A stretch of DNA of 64,000 nt from Mangifera indica. Its lineage: Eukaryota; Streptophyta; Magnoliopsida; Sapindales; Anacardiaceae. Below the pieces are notes generated by a model. It searched no databases. It was not told the DNA's origin and worked only from the letters and a program-made list of their open reading frames with translations. Below are positions 48,381 through 59,880 of this stretch, piece by piece. The DNA is taken from contig NC_058137.1 in the NCBI RefSeq assembly GCF_011075055.1, forward strand, positions 7,859,463-7,923,462, written 5' to 3'. Position 1 is the first letter of the stretch. Each line of letters starts with the position of its first letter. The position numbers were made by a program, and so were the translations under genes.

Positions 48381-50370
48381 CAATCAATGTCAATTCTTTT
48401 CTGGGTTTATTTTTGCATAGTCAGAGCCCTTGTTCCTGTGGATGATTTTCTCCTTAATCATTAGCAGCATGCAAGCTCTCTTCTCCCTTCGGTTATAGAA
48501 GTAAAACTTGTGATGGGCCGAGACTGAAAATGTAGAATTCCAATAATGAAAAGATTCCCTTAATATATTAATAATGTCATTGAATATTAGGAAGCTGTAA
48601 ATTATTCACTTGAAAGTAGACCAGCAATGCTTTTAAAAAGCTTAGCGTGAGCAAATTGTGTTTTGCTCACTGTAAACCAAAATAATATTAAATTAAAAGA
48701 CTAATTCCACGACAGAGCTGGAAAGCTGGAAATCTCATTTGGGTGGGATGTGTAATTATGACAACATTGACCATTCCACCCTAGTCTATTAAACACCATG
48801 TTAATGGAAATTCAATGGCTATAATAAATGAAACCAAATTATGCACCTCAAGTTGACCTTTTTTATGCCTAATGGTGCACTTTCCAAATTGTCATTGCAA
48901 GCACCAATTTATAGAAGTCTTTCCTACGTATTGTTATTGACTTCAACAAAAGCGCAAGTGTTGAGGGTCCCAAGTCACCATGCTGAGATAAAAGAAGATC
49001 AACAGAAGCAAATGAAAGAAGCTTTCTCATACTTGGAAGAGAAGCACCACTCTGCAGATATACAAGCAGATTTTATTATGCAACATGATTCTTCTAAAAC
49101 ACCATTGATGACTATATTGGAGAAACATATGGGACTCTAAACATATAATCTCATTGATATGGAGTCAACTCAAAGAACAATACCAAAAATCTGGCTACAA
49201 CCGCAGAAGCCATATAATTTACTTATAGGTGTAGATTTGTACATATGAGAAAGTTTGCAGATCATAAATGTCCTAAAAATGACAGTTTTTCATCCTCTAA
49301 TCTGCGTCCTTCCAAAGTTAATGTTTACTAAGAGAGACCGTGACTAGTCATGCTTTTTTCAGAAGTTAATGCCTTCCCTTATAAATGTCTTGCCTGGTTC
49401 GAAAAACTGGATCAGACCGACTGATCCAACTTGCGGGACCTTCACCCATCAGAAAAAGCAACACCAAAGACCAATTTTTGAAGTTAGACTAGATTGAACC
49501 AAATAGTTCGAATGATTAGTCTAGATAAAAACTTAGATTTGACTTAGTCAATAAGAAAATATTTTTTTAAGTCATTATTAAGATTTGAATCTAAAACCTC
49601 AATAATCAATTCAAATTATATATTTAATGATAAATTATACAAAATTATTTTAAATATTATTTTTAAACCATTAACTAACCTAACCATCAAATAGACTGAA
49701 CCGCCCTCTTCACTGGGTTAACGTTTGGACTGGTTTCAAAAACATTGATTCTTGATTTCACCATGTGTCTCTGCAAAGGGTTTCGAGTTTCCTCTCCAAG
49801 ATGATGAGTCTCCAGCTGTTGTTGTCCCACCTTCTCCGTACGTTTGTCAATCAACAAGCATGACTATGCAATTGGCACTGGTATGAAATTCTCTGGGCGG
49901 ATATTTCTGAATTAGATATGTATGCATATGCTGTCAATTTGTATACTGCAAATGATGATTTGATTAATCATTACATACATATACCAGCTATTTCAATTTG
50001 CCATGCTGGATTCAATATGGCTACAATAAAAAGCATCAGGTCAATCTAAAAGCAGTCTGGATAATGGCAAGGGCATGTATCACATTTAAAAGTCCATTAA
50101 ATTCCCTTTTTCAAAATGCAAAAAGTGTAAGAAGATTATGACTTGGGTCAAGTCAAAAAAATATCATATAAAGGATCATTTGAATAACAATGGGAAAGAA
50201 CAGATAAAGCCAAGAGCACAAGAATGTGCATCAGTTTGTAAAGGTTTTCCATGTAAATTCTATGTTTTTGTCTGTGGTTACTTTGTTTAATTTCTTGCTA
50301 GCAATTGATTTTTTTGTAATTGATTGATTTAATACTATTGTTAGAACTAAAAACACTATCATCTACCAGA
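48381..50370. other. Unit A distal part; unrecognised duplicated frame
   Basis: Contains an open 99-aa frame (48841-49140, plus strand) of unknown nature. Its homologue in unit B is interrupted by two transposons, so it is probably not a conserved gene. About 49396-49747 is a private insertion of about 350 bp, absent from unit B, with gttcgaaaaactgg near one end and ggtttcaaaaacattg near the other. This suggests an unclassified MITE. Confidence 0.4.
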
Positions 50371-51117
50371 ATTTTAAGAGTAAATGACATTTTCTCACCC
50401 AAGCTTTGGTCTAAAAACACTTTTTTACCCTTAGTTTGTATAAATAATATCTTTTTACTCAAACTCAAACTCAGTTAAAAAAACTAATGGTGTAAAGATA
50501 AAATAGTTATTTTAATATCTATTAATTTTTAAAATAAAAAACAATAAATTTCAGTCAAACCCAAACTTTTTAAACATGACTATTTAACTTTTAATAACAT
50601 TGTCATATTTTATTCAATTTTTCAGGATGTAACTATTATTTTTTAAACTATTAGGGGGCAAAATGATATGTAAAAAATTTTGAAAAGACTCCCAAACTTT
50701 TTTAAAATTTATAATCCTCAAAAAATTTTCATGAAAACCCATGATATTTTCAAAATTACAATTTATCACCTAATATATGATTATGTGACAAAGACACCTC
50801 TATCTATAAAAAAAGACGAAGAAAAGATGAAAGTGAAAGAAAAAGAAAATAAGTAACTTTTTATATAATTTAAATATTTAAAATATTATTTTTAATTTTT
50901 GTTTATTTAAGATTATATGATAATTTTTAAAAAATAAAATGGTGGGATAAAATAGTAATTTCACTCTCTAATACTATTTTTTTCATAAACAGAGTTTAAT
51001 TTTGGGTGAAAATTGTTATACAGATGTAATTTTTTAGTAGAAAAATTTATTTATGTTAATTATGGATGGAAAAAGATTTAAGGCTAAACCTTGGGTGGGA
51101 CAAGGTAATTCACTCAA
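50371..51117. mobile_element. Long-TIR Mutator-like element E6
   Basis: Left end gagtaaatgacattttctca and right end (reverse complement) gagtgaattaccttgtccca share the cacccaag motif and the family plan of related subterminal tracts. It is absent from unit B. The flanks (aattttaag and aatgtaaaa) match only partly, so the duplication is uncertain. Confidence 0.6.
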
Positions 51118-51126
51118 TGTAAAACA

Positions 51127-51128
51127 GC

Positions 51129-51160
<32 letters not shown>
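51127..51160. repeat. (TA)n microsatellite
   Basis: An uninterrupted TA run of about 14-16 units, next to element E6. Confidence 0.95.
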
Positions 51161-51165
<5 letters not shown>

Positions 51166-51240
51166 TATTATTGAGAAACCAAACAAAGTAATTCATATGA
51201 TTTTAAAGAAAAAGCAGTTGGCTAATAAGGAAACTTTACG

Positions 51241-51905
51241 AAAGACCTGATGCACATTCTTCAGTTTCTTGATTCCCAGAATATTCACTGGCAGTAGCCA
51301 GGTTAGGAAGAGAGTTAAGAGGCTGGTCAAACTCGTGGGAACTTATTCTAGACGGATTAATTGCAATGCTCTTCTTGGCTTTGACTCATCCTGCCATGTA
51401 AACTGCAACAACTCCTGCTCTGTTCTGCTGCTCAGTTAAATAATCATATAGGAGATCATTAGCCAGCTTTGGGATTGACTTGAGCTTCGGGTTTCTGCAT
51501 GTTACACACAAGTCACTAAAAAGAATAAATACATGCATACTATCATTTGGATAGTAATTTTAAAATAAAAAATAAATAAATAATTACATCATTTAATTAT
51601 ATATTATTATTTTAGTTTATACAAATAAATTTATAATTTTATTTTTTGGAAAATCAAAATATACTGTCATTTTAAACTGGGTTTGTGTAGATTTGTTTGA
51701 AATACACTATTATTTTGAAATCCATTTTGTATAGATTTGTTTGAAATGTTACTAAAAAGATAGAATAAGTTCAACGTACAAATCACAGTTCATCTATTTA
51801 TGTTAATGAAAATTATTATATAGAAGAACTTGGAAAAACTTGCCAATAGCCATTAGATGACTGTAAAGAAATTGGCGATGATTCAACTCTTCTTGAATGG
51901 TAGGT
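51241..51905 (-). pseudogene. Unrecognised gene fragment, two exon-like pieces
   Basis: On the minus strand, a piece near 51905-51840 reads FIGEGKLIPTIQEEL then FLYSHLMAIGK. A second piece after an acceptor-like gcag (about 51497-51241) reads IPKLANDLLYDYL, TEQQNRAGVVAVYMAG, then an in-frame TGA, then NPSRISSHEFDQPLNS. The protein-like composition and splice-like edge suggest decayed exons of a real gene. I do not recognise the family. In unit B the corresponding position leads into an RWP-RK-like fragment, so both may derive from one parent gene; that is speculation. Confidence 0.35.
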
Positions 51906-52290
51906 ATGAGCTTTCCTTCACCAATAAAAGTTGTAAACTTGCACTTGTTTTTATTAGAATGAGAGAATCAAAACAAAATTGAACTTAAATTTGTCTGTTT
52001 TTACTGCATTTGTTACTGACTTGGGAAGAAATTAATAAAGATACACACATGGCAAGGAATTAGTTGGCTACAAAGTTTGCCAAAGAAAACGCCACAAGAA
52101 AGCAAACAAGAATAAATGGGGTCGCTGAAGAGACTCAAAGGTTGTTAAAATAATTGTAGTGAGGAGGGAGAGCATGGTGGTCCACCATTGGTGGAGGCTA
52201 TCTATGGGCCCATCATGTCACCAACGGGTCCTATCAAAGATGAGTATGTTTGGGTACCCTACTAAAGAAGCGGGTTCATTCAGCTTTGTG

Positions 52291-54407
52291 CTAAGAAGTA
52301 GGGCGCGAAGAGCTAAACACCGAGTTCCTGGGAATATTTTTAATTACTTCAACCTGCTCCAAAATCTCCACAACTTCTTTCATGGAGGGGCGCTTTTTAG
52401 GAACTTCCTGCAGGCATTTTAGAGCAAGCTGTGCTGCCTGATGTGCTGCCTTTTTTGAATATTGCCCCTTTATCCGTGCATCCATTATGTTTTTCAGCTT
52501 CTTTTTCTGAGAGAGCATTGGCTTCATCCAATTAGCTAAATTTTCCTGGCCGTTCGGGCGGTCTGCATCAAGTGCCCTTAAACCTGTCAACATTTCGAGC
52601 AGCACCACCCCAAAGCCATATACATCGCTCTTCACATACAAATGACCTGGTGCACAGTGATGAAATACCAACTTAATCAATTATATTTTACCAAAAAGAG
52701 TTGGATTATTCCTAATTTTTCACTGTACTAACCGATAAAACAAACATAAACATCCAAATTCTTAAACATATAACTATACCTGTTGCAATATACTCCGGGG
52801 CAGCATAACCATATGTGCCCATAACCCTGGTTGTGACATGGGACTGTCCACCAGCAGGCCCCAATTTTGCCATGCCAAAATCTGAAATTTTCGCATTGAA
52901 GTGCTGTAAAAGAATACAACACAAGGAAGGAACAACCAATGTTGTTATAATCCTTATATAAGGTAATATTATCTAATCAATGCATGCATATGTTCTATAG
53001 AGCATCACAGCATTGATTCTTTTACTCCCGTGGTAAGACTGTAAAAAAAAAGGGACGATTTGTCAACAACAAGATCAGGCTACTTCTGATTCAGAAATGT
53101 TATAATGGAGGAAACGTAGTCTATCCAACTCTATTTCCAAGCTAAAATAATAATAATAAAAGAAATAAGGGAAAAAAGAAATCTAGAATTTGGACAGCCC
53201 CATCGTTCTCAAATGTCTACCAAATTTCAAATTAGATTTCACTGTTTCTATGTTTATACTTGTAACACTAATTAAACTTAGATAAAAGGGCAAGAATTAG
53301 ATCAAAAGTTCGAAACCAACCCCATCAAGCAGTATATTAGAGGCCTTGAAATCTCGATAAATGACTATTTTTTCTGAGGTATGTAGAAAAGCTAGTCCTC
53401 GAGCTGCTCCAATGGCAATTTTAAGCCGAATATCCCAAGATAGTGGTCCAATAGAAGGATTTCCTGCACAACAAAGCAATCCAACAGTCAATACCATAAT
53501 CCGTTAATGAACATTTTTTCCTCTTTTTTAGCTAACTTTGTATTTCATTTGCGTAACTTCTTACTTCTGAAAAGATGATTTTCTAGGCTTCCCCCTTGCA
53601 TGAATTCATACACAAGGAGAAGCTCTTTATCCTCCCAACAATATCCCAATAGCTTGACAAGGTTGGGATGAGAAAGTCTTCCAAGAAAGTTCACCTCTGA
53701 CTGCATAAAAGAAAATAAATTACATTATCTAAATTAATATCAGCACTTTTTTTTTTCTTTTCTCCTCTGATTTCTTCCTGAAATTCTTTCAAATTTTACA
53801 TATGGGTGATAAAAATATTTTAACAAATAAAAAGAAAAGAAAAAAAGGTCAAGATGAAAACCTGCCATTCTTCAAACCCTTGCATACTTTCTGGGCTCAA
53901 TTTCTTGATGGCAACCACCATTCCATTACCACTTTTAGAAGGAGCAAATGTCTTCTCATCAATCCAACCTCTATAAACTTTTCCAAAACCACCTTCCCCT
54001 ACCAAAGTATCAGACTTGAAGTTCTTAGTTGCAAGCTTCAAATCAGCAAAACTGAACATTTTCAAGTTTGGTGTATCCAAAATTTGTCCATCTGCAGTTG
54101 CTTCCTCTCCACTTTCATTAACAGCCTCAGAAAACTGACTTCTATCTAAAGTACTACTACCGGCTGATATCTCTGTAGTGTGGCTGAAATTGTTTGACAG
54201 CCCTTAAAATTTCCAAAAAGACTCAGTCAACAAATCATTATATTAAAGAACAAAAAAAACTCAAAATCAAATCTAAACAAAACTAAAAGTTTAAGATATT
54301 AATTCAAGCATAAATTCAGCACCTGAGCTTGGGGGATTTTGGATGGAGGTGGTACTAGGAGCAGTAGGATCAGCCTTTTTGGAAAAAGTTCCCCAGCAAT
54401 TACCCAT
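52291..54407 (-). CDS. K6: RLCK-VII (PBL/PIX-like) serine/threonine protein kinase
   Basis: Six exons on the minus strand: 54407-54323, 54202-53862, 53700-53565, 53463-53321, 52903-52780, 52646-52291. Junctions are GT-AG, in frame, predicting 394 aa. The N-terminus MGNCWGTF carries Gly2/Cys4. Landmarks: [16 protein letters not shown] lysine, [63 protein letters not shown]. The tail stops at SSSRPTS, about 20 residues before the K5 end. Tandem duplicate of K5 with very similar exons and introns. All catalytic residues are kept, so it is probably active. The role is inferred from the family: membrane-associated immune or growth signalling. Confidence 0.92.
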
Positions 54408-55019
54408 CTCAAACTTGAGCTGGTTTTGAAAGATGTTTGAAGAACAAAAGCAACAATATGTATAATTTAGGTGCAGTTAGTGTGTTGTGTCGTAGCTTAA
54501 TATAAATTTGAGGTCAATAGACAATACAAAACTTTCTTCTTCATAGACTGTTTCCTCGAGTTTACAATGAACCCACTTTCTTGTTTCATATATGGACTGT
54601 GTGACCTCTCACCTACTTTTAGCGCATAAAAGTCAGTGTGAACTACTGCAACCTTCGTGCTAAGACAAAGTAACTACCTGTAGCAGTCAACTGCCGTGTT
54701 TCTCCGGAGCTTTCAATAATAATTCAAGTATTCCGTTATTTATTTACTCATTTCATTAGTAAAACATATTACAATTTCTAAGCTTTGAGTTCTACAGACG
54801 AACACCAAAAACAAAACTGTGAAATTGAAGAATCTTTCCGTGAAGCTTAAAACAAACAACATTACGTTGTGATTCTGGAGAAATATTTATTAACTAATAT
54901 GGAAACCGTTAGTTTATATTGTATCGCGGTTCTATTTTTTGTCAAAAGCATGCTAGATGAGGCTGGCTATTTCAAAACAGATTCGTGGAAACTTCAAGCT
55001 TCATCACGAATAATTTAGA
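54408..55019. other. K6 upstream region
   Basis: Duplicate of 46413-47109. No gene is seen. Confidence 0.5.
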
Positions 55020-56300
55020 ATAAATTTGTCTTTTACTAAAGAAGAATAGTATAATTCAAACTATTACAATATAATATAATAAAAAATCATTTCCTTCGCA
55101 AAGGGAATAAACAGATTAAGAAAAGCGTACACATATAACCAAAATATATATTCATTTTACACCCCCGTAATTGCAACAGGAGTTTACAGAGCTACAATTA
55201 AAGATACAACAAATGAAAACATTCGCTATATAGCCCTTTGGTGAATATATTTATAAACTGAGAGACCGTGAAGACATGTCCAAATCGAAAAATCCAACGA
55301 GTAATCAACTTATAAATGAATTAAAGATCAATGTTAATATGTTAAGTATGAGTATGAAAGACAAGATTGATGATCATGTGGGGAGCAAAGTGATTGTTAT
55401 AGAAAATTTGTGGAGGTAAATAGAGGGGAATGTCAAGCTCATGCATAAAATAGTAGAACTGTTGAACGGCATCAACAACGTGAGTAAGGTTACATACTCA
55501 TACTTCACACTAGAGTGAGACACAACAACTTTCTTATTGATAGTCCAAGAGACAAGGTTATGGCCAAGAAAAACACAATTGTTAGTGATAAATCGTCGAA
55601 TGGAAACACCAGTAGCCTAATTAGCATCAAAATAAGCTAGGAGACAAGGGTAAGAGACAATGAAAGGTAAATCATAAAACATTGTACCCTTAAATGTATT
55701 GAAAAATATGCTTGTCAGCACATGTCTCAATGAGGAGCCATCAATCACTGAGCAACTTTATTCATAGCAAACGCAATATCAAACCTAGTGAGACTGAGAT
55801 ACCAAAGACCATCAACTATGATAAAATAAAGCATGACATCAAGAAATCATTTGTCATTGACAGATTACAATGTCTTAGAGGAGACAAAAGGTGTGGTATA
55901 AGGAGTACAAGCGTCACCGTCGAAGCATTAGAACAAATTCATCAGGTAACAACACTAGGACGTGTACAAAATAGTGAGTTACCAAAGAACTTTCATTCCA
56001 AGGAAAAAGTCGAGTGAACCCAAATCCCAACAAGCAAATGCAAGATACAAGGTGAATACACAATCTGTAACTGTCAACATATTAGAGTTAGTAACTACTA
56101 AATCATTCACATAAACTAATTGAACCACAATAAAAATGTAATTTATACAATTAACATTCATTGAAAGAGAGTTGTACAATTTATACCATTACAGTATAAT
56201 CTAATAAGGAATCTCAATCCGACAATGAAGATACAAGCTGATTACAAGCAAATAACAAAAGACATATAATCATGAATGGAAAACGTATATTCATTTAACA
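55020..56300 (-). mobile_element. Internally deleted Ty1/Copia element, copy B
   Basis: Paralogue of 47110-48380. Minus-strand LTR starts are at 56300 (TGTTAAATG) and 55161 (TGTAAAATG). The fragment at 56179-55979 reads LVYVNDLVVTNSN and LGSLDFFLGMKV, the Copia reverse-transcriptase YVDD region with Asp changed to Asn. RNase H remains follow near 55580-55480 (GHNLVSWTINKK, VVVSHSSVKYEY). Many stops. Confidence 0.78.
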
Positions 56301-56862
56301 CAATCACTGTCAATTTTTTTCTGGGTTTATTTTTGCATAGTTAGAGCCCTCGTTCCTGTGGATGATTTTCTCCTTAATCATTAGCAAAATGCAAGCACTC
56401 TTCTCCCTTCGGTTTTAGAAGTAAAACTTGTGATGACCTGACATTGAAAATATAAAATTGCAATAGTGAAAGGTTTCACTTAATATACTAATAATATCAT
56501 TAAATATTAGGAAAGTGTAAATTCTTTACTTGAACGTAGACCAGCAATGGTTTTAAAGAGCTTAGTGTGAACAAACTGTGTCTTGCTCATTCTTGTGAAC
56601 CAAAATAATATTAAATTGAAAAACTAATTCCACCGTCCAGCTGATAAGCTGGAAATTTCATATGGGTGGATTGTGTGATTATTATAACATTGACCATTCC
56701 ACCATAGTCTATAAAACACCATCTTTATGGGAATTCAATGTATCTAATAAATGAAACCAAATTCCGTACCTCAAGTTGCCCTTTTTAATGCCTAACGGTG
56801 CACTTTTGCCCTTTTGTCATAACAAGCGCCAATACATTGAAGTCTTACCTACCTGTTGTAAT
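56301..56862. other. Unit B spacer
   Basis: Homologous to 48381-48930 of unit A. Non-coding. Confidence 0.5.
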
Positions 56863-56969
56863 GGTCAAAAGACTTATTTTCACTCAAATGCGTTATTAAA
56901 TCTCGTCCACAAGTTCTAAGAATCTAAATATTTATAATCCATTAGTCAAATTTGTTTGAGTTCCAATCT

Positions 56970-56972
<3 letters not shown>

Positions 56973-57002
<30 letters not shown>
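56973..57002. repeat. (CT)n microsatellite
   Basis: About 14 CT units inside element E4. Confidence 0.95.
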
Positions 57003-57003
<1 letters not shown>

Positions 57004-57720
57004 GGAAGAAAACGGGAACAACAATATCAATACATTTTCCTCACGTGGCGTTCCTCTCTTTTCAACTATTCTCACTCTGTACATTCTAGTCTCCATTATT
57101 TCCCTGGCCCTTTAATCAAAATAGGTCTCTCAGAGATCCCTATTCTCACTTTAATCAAACTTTTTCTGGGTTTCAACTTTGATGGTTTAGAGAATTTGAT
57201 CGATGATCGGGAAGAAGCAATAGTCTTTTTGTCATTATGGGTGATCATCCTTCATGGTTAGATCTAAAAAATTGGTAGAAAATAATCAGTCATTCACCAG
57301 AATAGCGATGGCTAGAGAAAGGATAACCTTAGGGATGAAATCTAAACTTTCAAAACTTTAAAAATGAGGTGAAATGTTAGTTTTTTAAACTTGGAGAGGA
57401 AAATGATATAAATTTTAAGGTTTTAGAATTTAGGGGTAAAATGACGATTTTATTTCTACCTTTAACTGAAAATTTTGACGGTAATTAACTCATAAATAAA
57501 TGTTTAAGTGTTTCATCTGTCATAGCTATAATTTTGATATTAGAGTAAAACCTGGGTAGGAAATAGTTATTTTCCCATTAATAATTTATAATTAAACTAG
57601 GTAGTTAGATTTTCCAATAATAAAATTATATGTATAATTTTTGTATAATTTTATACATAAATAATAACATGTCATCTTATGATTAGATTTTAGTTTATCT
57701 TTAATTTTTAACTATCTAAT

Positions 57721-58109
57721 TAGAGTTAGATATGAACCGAGCTGACTTGGGCTCAAAAACCGGCTTAGCTTAATCTGACTTCAATCGAATTCATTTACTT
57801 CAAATATGAACTAAGCTCAAATTAAGAGTTTGTCGAGCTCGAGCTATAAAGAGTTCCGCTCGATTTGGTTTGTGAGCTAAATTGATGATTCGATTCAATT
57901 CGAACTTGACTTATGGCTCGATTCGAATTATATTAAATGATATTGTTTTGTAAATAAACTATGAATTTAAATCACGAATTTGAACTACATAATCGAGTCA
58001 TGAATTTGAGTCGTAAATTCAAATCGAAGTCAAGCTGAGCTATTTTTTATTCGAATTGAGCTCGAGCTAAGGGGTATTTGAGCTCGACTCAATTCATATT
58101 CATCCCTAC
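57721..58109. mobile_element. hAT-type MITE rich in gctcgag words, nested in E4
   Basis: Inverted ends tagagttagatatgaaccga and, from the right, tagggatgaatatgaattga. Flanks tatctaat (57713-57720) and tatccaat (58110-58117) match at 7 of 8, fitting an 8-bp hAT duplication. The body is full of gagctcgagct / tcgaattcg words in both orientations. No coding capacity. Confidence 0.85.
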
Positions 58110-58269
58110 TATCCAATCACATAATAACATATCATTATTTATATATAACATTACTTATTTTCAAAAGTTAACTAGTAAAACTTTGATAATGTACTAGAGT
58201 GAGAATAAGTCTTATGGCCTATTGTTATTGATTGTTGACCTCAACAAAAGTGCAAAAAGAAATTTAAAA

Positions 58270-59130
58270 GTCGAAAGGACTTGTTCTTACCTAAGGTTTA
58301 GTGCAACCCAACTTCCACTTATTAAATTTTAAAAATTTAAATATCTATTAGTTAATTATTAAAATTTAAAAAATTTATTAGTTTGAAGAGTATAAATATT
58401 ATTTAATATTTAATATAAAAAAAAAAACAACAGTTCATCTCATTTTCCTCTATTAAATTTTAAAAATTAACAACTTTTCTTATCCGTAAGTTTTGAAAAC
58501 TTTACATTTCCCTCCGTTAAGGTTAACTTAAAAATGCAACACATTTTCTAGTAAAGAAATTGCTCTAGCTGCCTTCTCCGAGATCAACAACAAATGGTCC
58601 GATGCTCTCTCTCTCTCTCAGTTGAAGAGATGATTAGTGAGAAGATGAATTCAACCGATTTGTCTCTTCGACGATCAAATCATAAGAGCCTAGATGAAGA
58701 CAAATGGACTTCCATGGCTTTGGAGTCGATGAAGACAGACAATGGTGACCATCATTGAGTTGAAGCATAGGTCAACGTATCGCACAACCCATGCTTGGAT
58801 TCAACAATTCTTTGGCTATCGGTTTTTAGGGAGAGTGTCGAAGAAAAAGATGGGAGGGAAGTGAAAGTCAACAAGTGACAGAGAAGACTGTAAGAGAAAA
58901 AAGAAAAAAATAAATCTAAAGAGAAAAGTGAAGTTTTTAAATCTTAAGATTACAAAAATGATTATTTTTTAAATTTATAAAAGAATAAGATAAATTTTTT
59001 TTTTAATATTAAATATTAAATATAATTATATTATTTAAATTAATAAATTTAATTAACTTTAATAATTAATAAATAAATTTTTAAAATTTTACCAACAAGT
59101 AATCGTTGGGTGGAAATAAGTCTTTTGCCC
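58270..59130. mobile_element. Long-TIR Mutator-like element E5, private to unit B
   Basis: Ends gtcgaaaggacttgttctta and, from the right, gggcaaaagacttatttcca. Flanks aatttaaaa (58261-58269) and aattcaaaa (59131-59139) match at 8 of 9. The centre holds a cttcgacgatcaaatc / agatgaagacaaatgg-type core like the other family members. It lies only 50 bp from E4. Confidence 0.82.
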
Positions 59131-59714
59131 AATTCAAAACAAGTACTGAGGGTCCCGACCAAGGCACCACGCTAAGACAAAAGAAGATCAACAGAAGCAA
59201 ATGAAAGAGAAAATTTTCCCTCTGTGTATAGCACCATTCTGCAGATATACAAGCAGATGTTATTATGCAACATGATTCTTCCAAATCACCATTGATGACT
59301 ATATTGGAGGAACATATGGGACCTCTATACATATAATCTCATTGATGTGGAGTCAACTCAAAGAACAATTCCAAAAATCTGGTTACAATCGCAGAAGCCA
59401 CTGCTTTTTCAGAAGTCTTGGTTTGTGCTTTCTCTTGAAAATGTCTTGCCTGAAATTCTTGGCTTCACTCTGTATCTCCACAAAGGGTTTCCTCTCCAAG
59501 ATTTCCTTTTCATCCTCCAACATTTGCCCCCTTTTTGCAACTCCCGAGGCTGCAGTTGCAAAATTGGTAGGACGTTTAAAAGTCCATTAAAATCCCTTTT
59601 TCAAAAAGCAATTGTAAGAAGCTTTTGAATTGGGTCAAGTCAAAAGGATATCATATATAATTCGAAGAACAATGGAAAAGAATAAACATCTATTTCTCTT
59701 TACTTGTTCTTTAG

Positions 59715-59805
59715 AACCGTGAGGCTGAGTTTCAAATTTCTCAAAGCTTCAAGAATTGGAAGATCAAAGTGCTTAGCAAGATCTTCCAAAGCGATATTGG
59801 CAATA
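59715..59805 (-). pseudogene. RWP-RK (RKD-like) transcription-factor fragment
   Basis: On the minus strand this reads NIALEDLAKHFDLPILEALR and then NLKLSLTVLKNK before a stop. That matches the first part of the RWP-RK domain of RKD proteins (helix with DLAKYFDLPI..A..NLKVGLTVLKK). The stop replaces the following Cys-Arg, and the RWPxRK core itself is not found nearby. A single-exon fossil carried in unit B. Confidence 0.65.
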
Positions 59806-59880
59806 TTAGTAATTTATATATGATTTTAAAGAAAAAGCAGTCAACTAATAAGAAAGCTAATGCACATTCTTCAAAATATT

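Larger units (their letters stand above)
43870..51270. repeat. Segmental duplication, unit A (with K5)
   Basis: Unit A aligns with unit B (52290-59880) in order: kinase gene, upstream region, deleted Copia element, then the blocks tctttctgggtttatttttg, caagttgacc...gcacttt, ctctgcagatatacaagcag and tttaaaagtccattaaa. Differences between the units are private insertions. Confidence 0.85.
56863..58220. mobile_element. Mutator-like element E4 (composite), private to unit B
   Basis: Left end ggtcaaaagacttattttca and right end (reverse complement) ggccataagacttattctca. Flanks tgttgtaat (56854-56862) and tattgttat (58221-58229) match at 7 of 9. Unit A near 48930 reads tattgttat once, without the element: the empty site. 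Inside lie a (CT)n tract, a second family-like right end at about 57577 (tgggtaggaaatagttattt), and the nested hAT MITE at 57721-58109. Confidence 0.82.
52290..59880. repeat. Segmental duplication, unit B (with K6)
   Basis: Tandem copy of unit A. It carries private insertions at 56863-58220 and 58270-59130 (Mutator-like) and 57721-58109 (hAT MITE). Confidence 0.85.
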
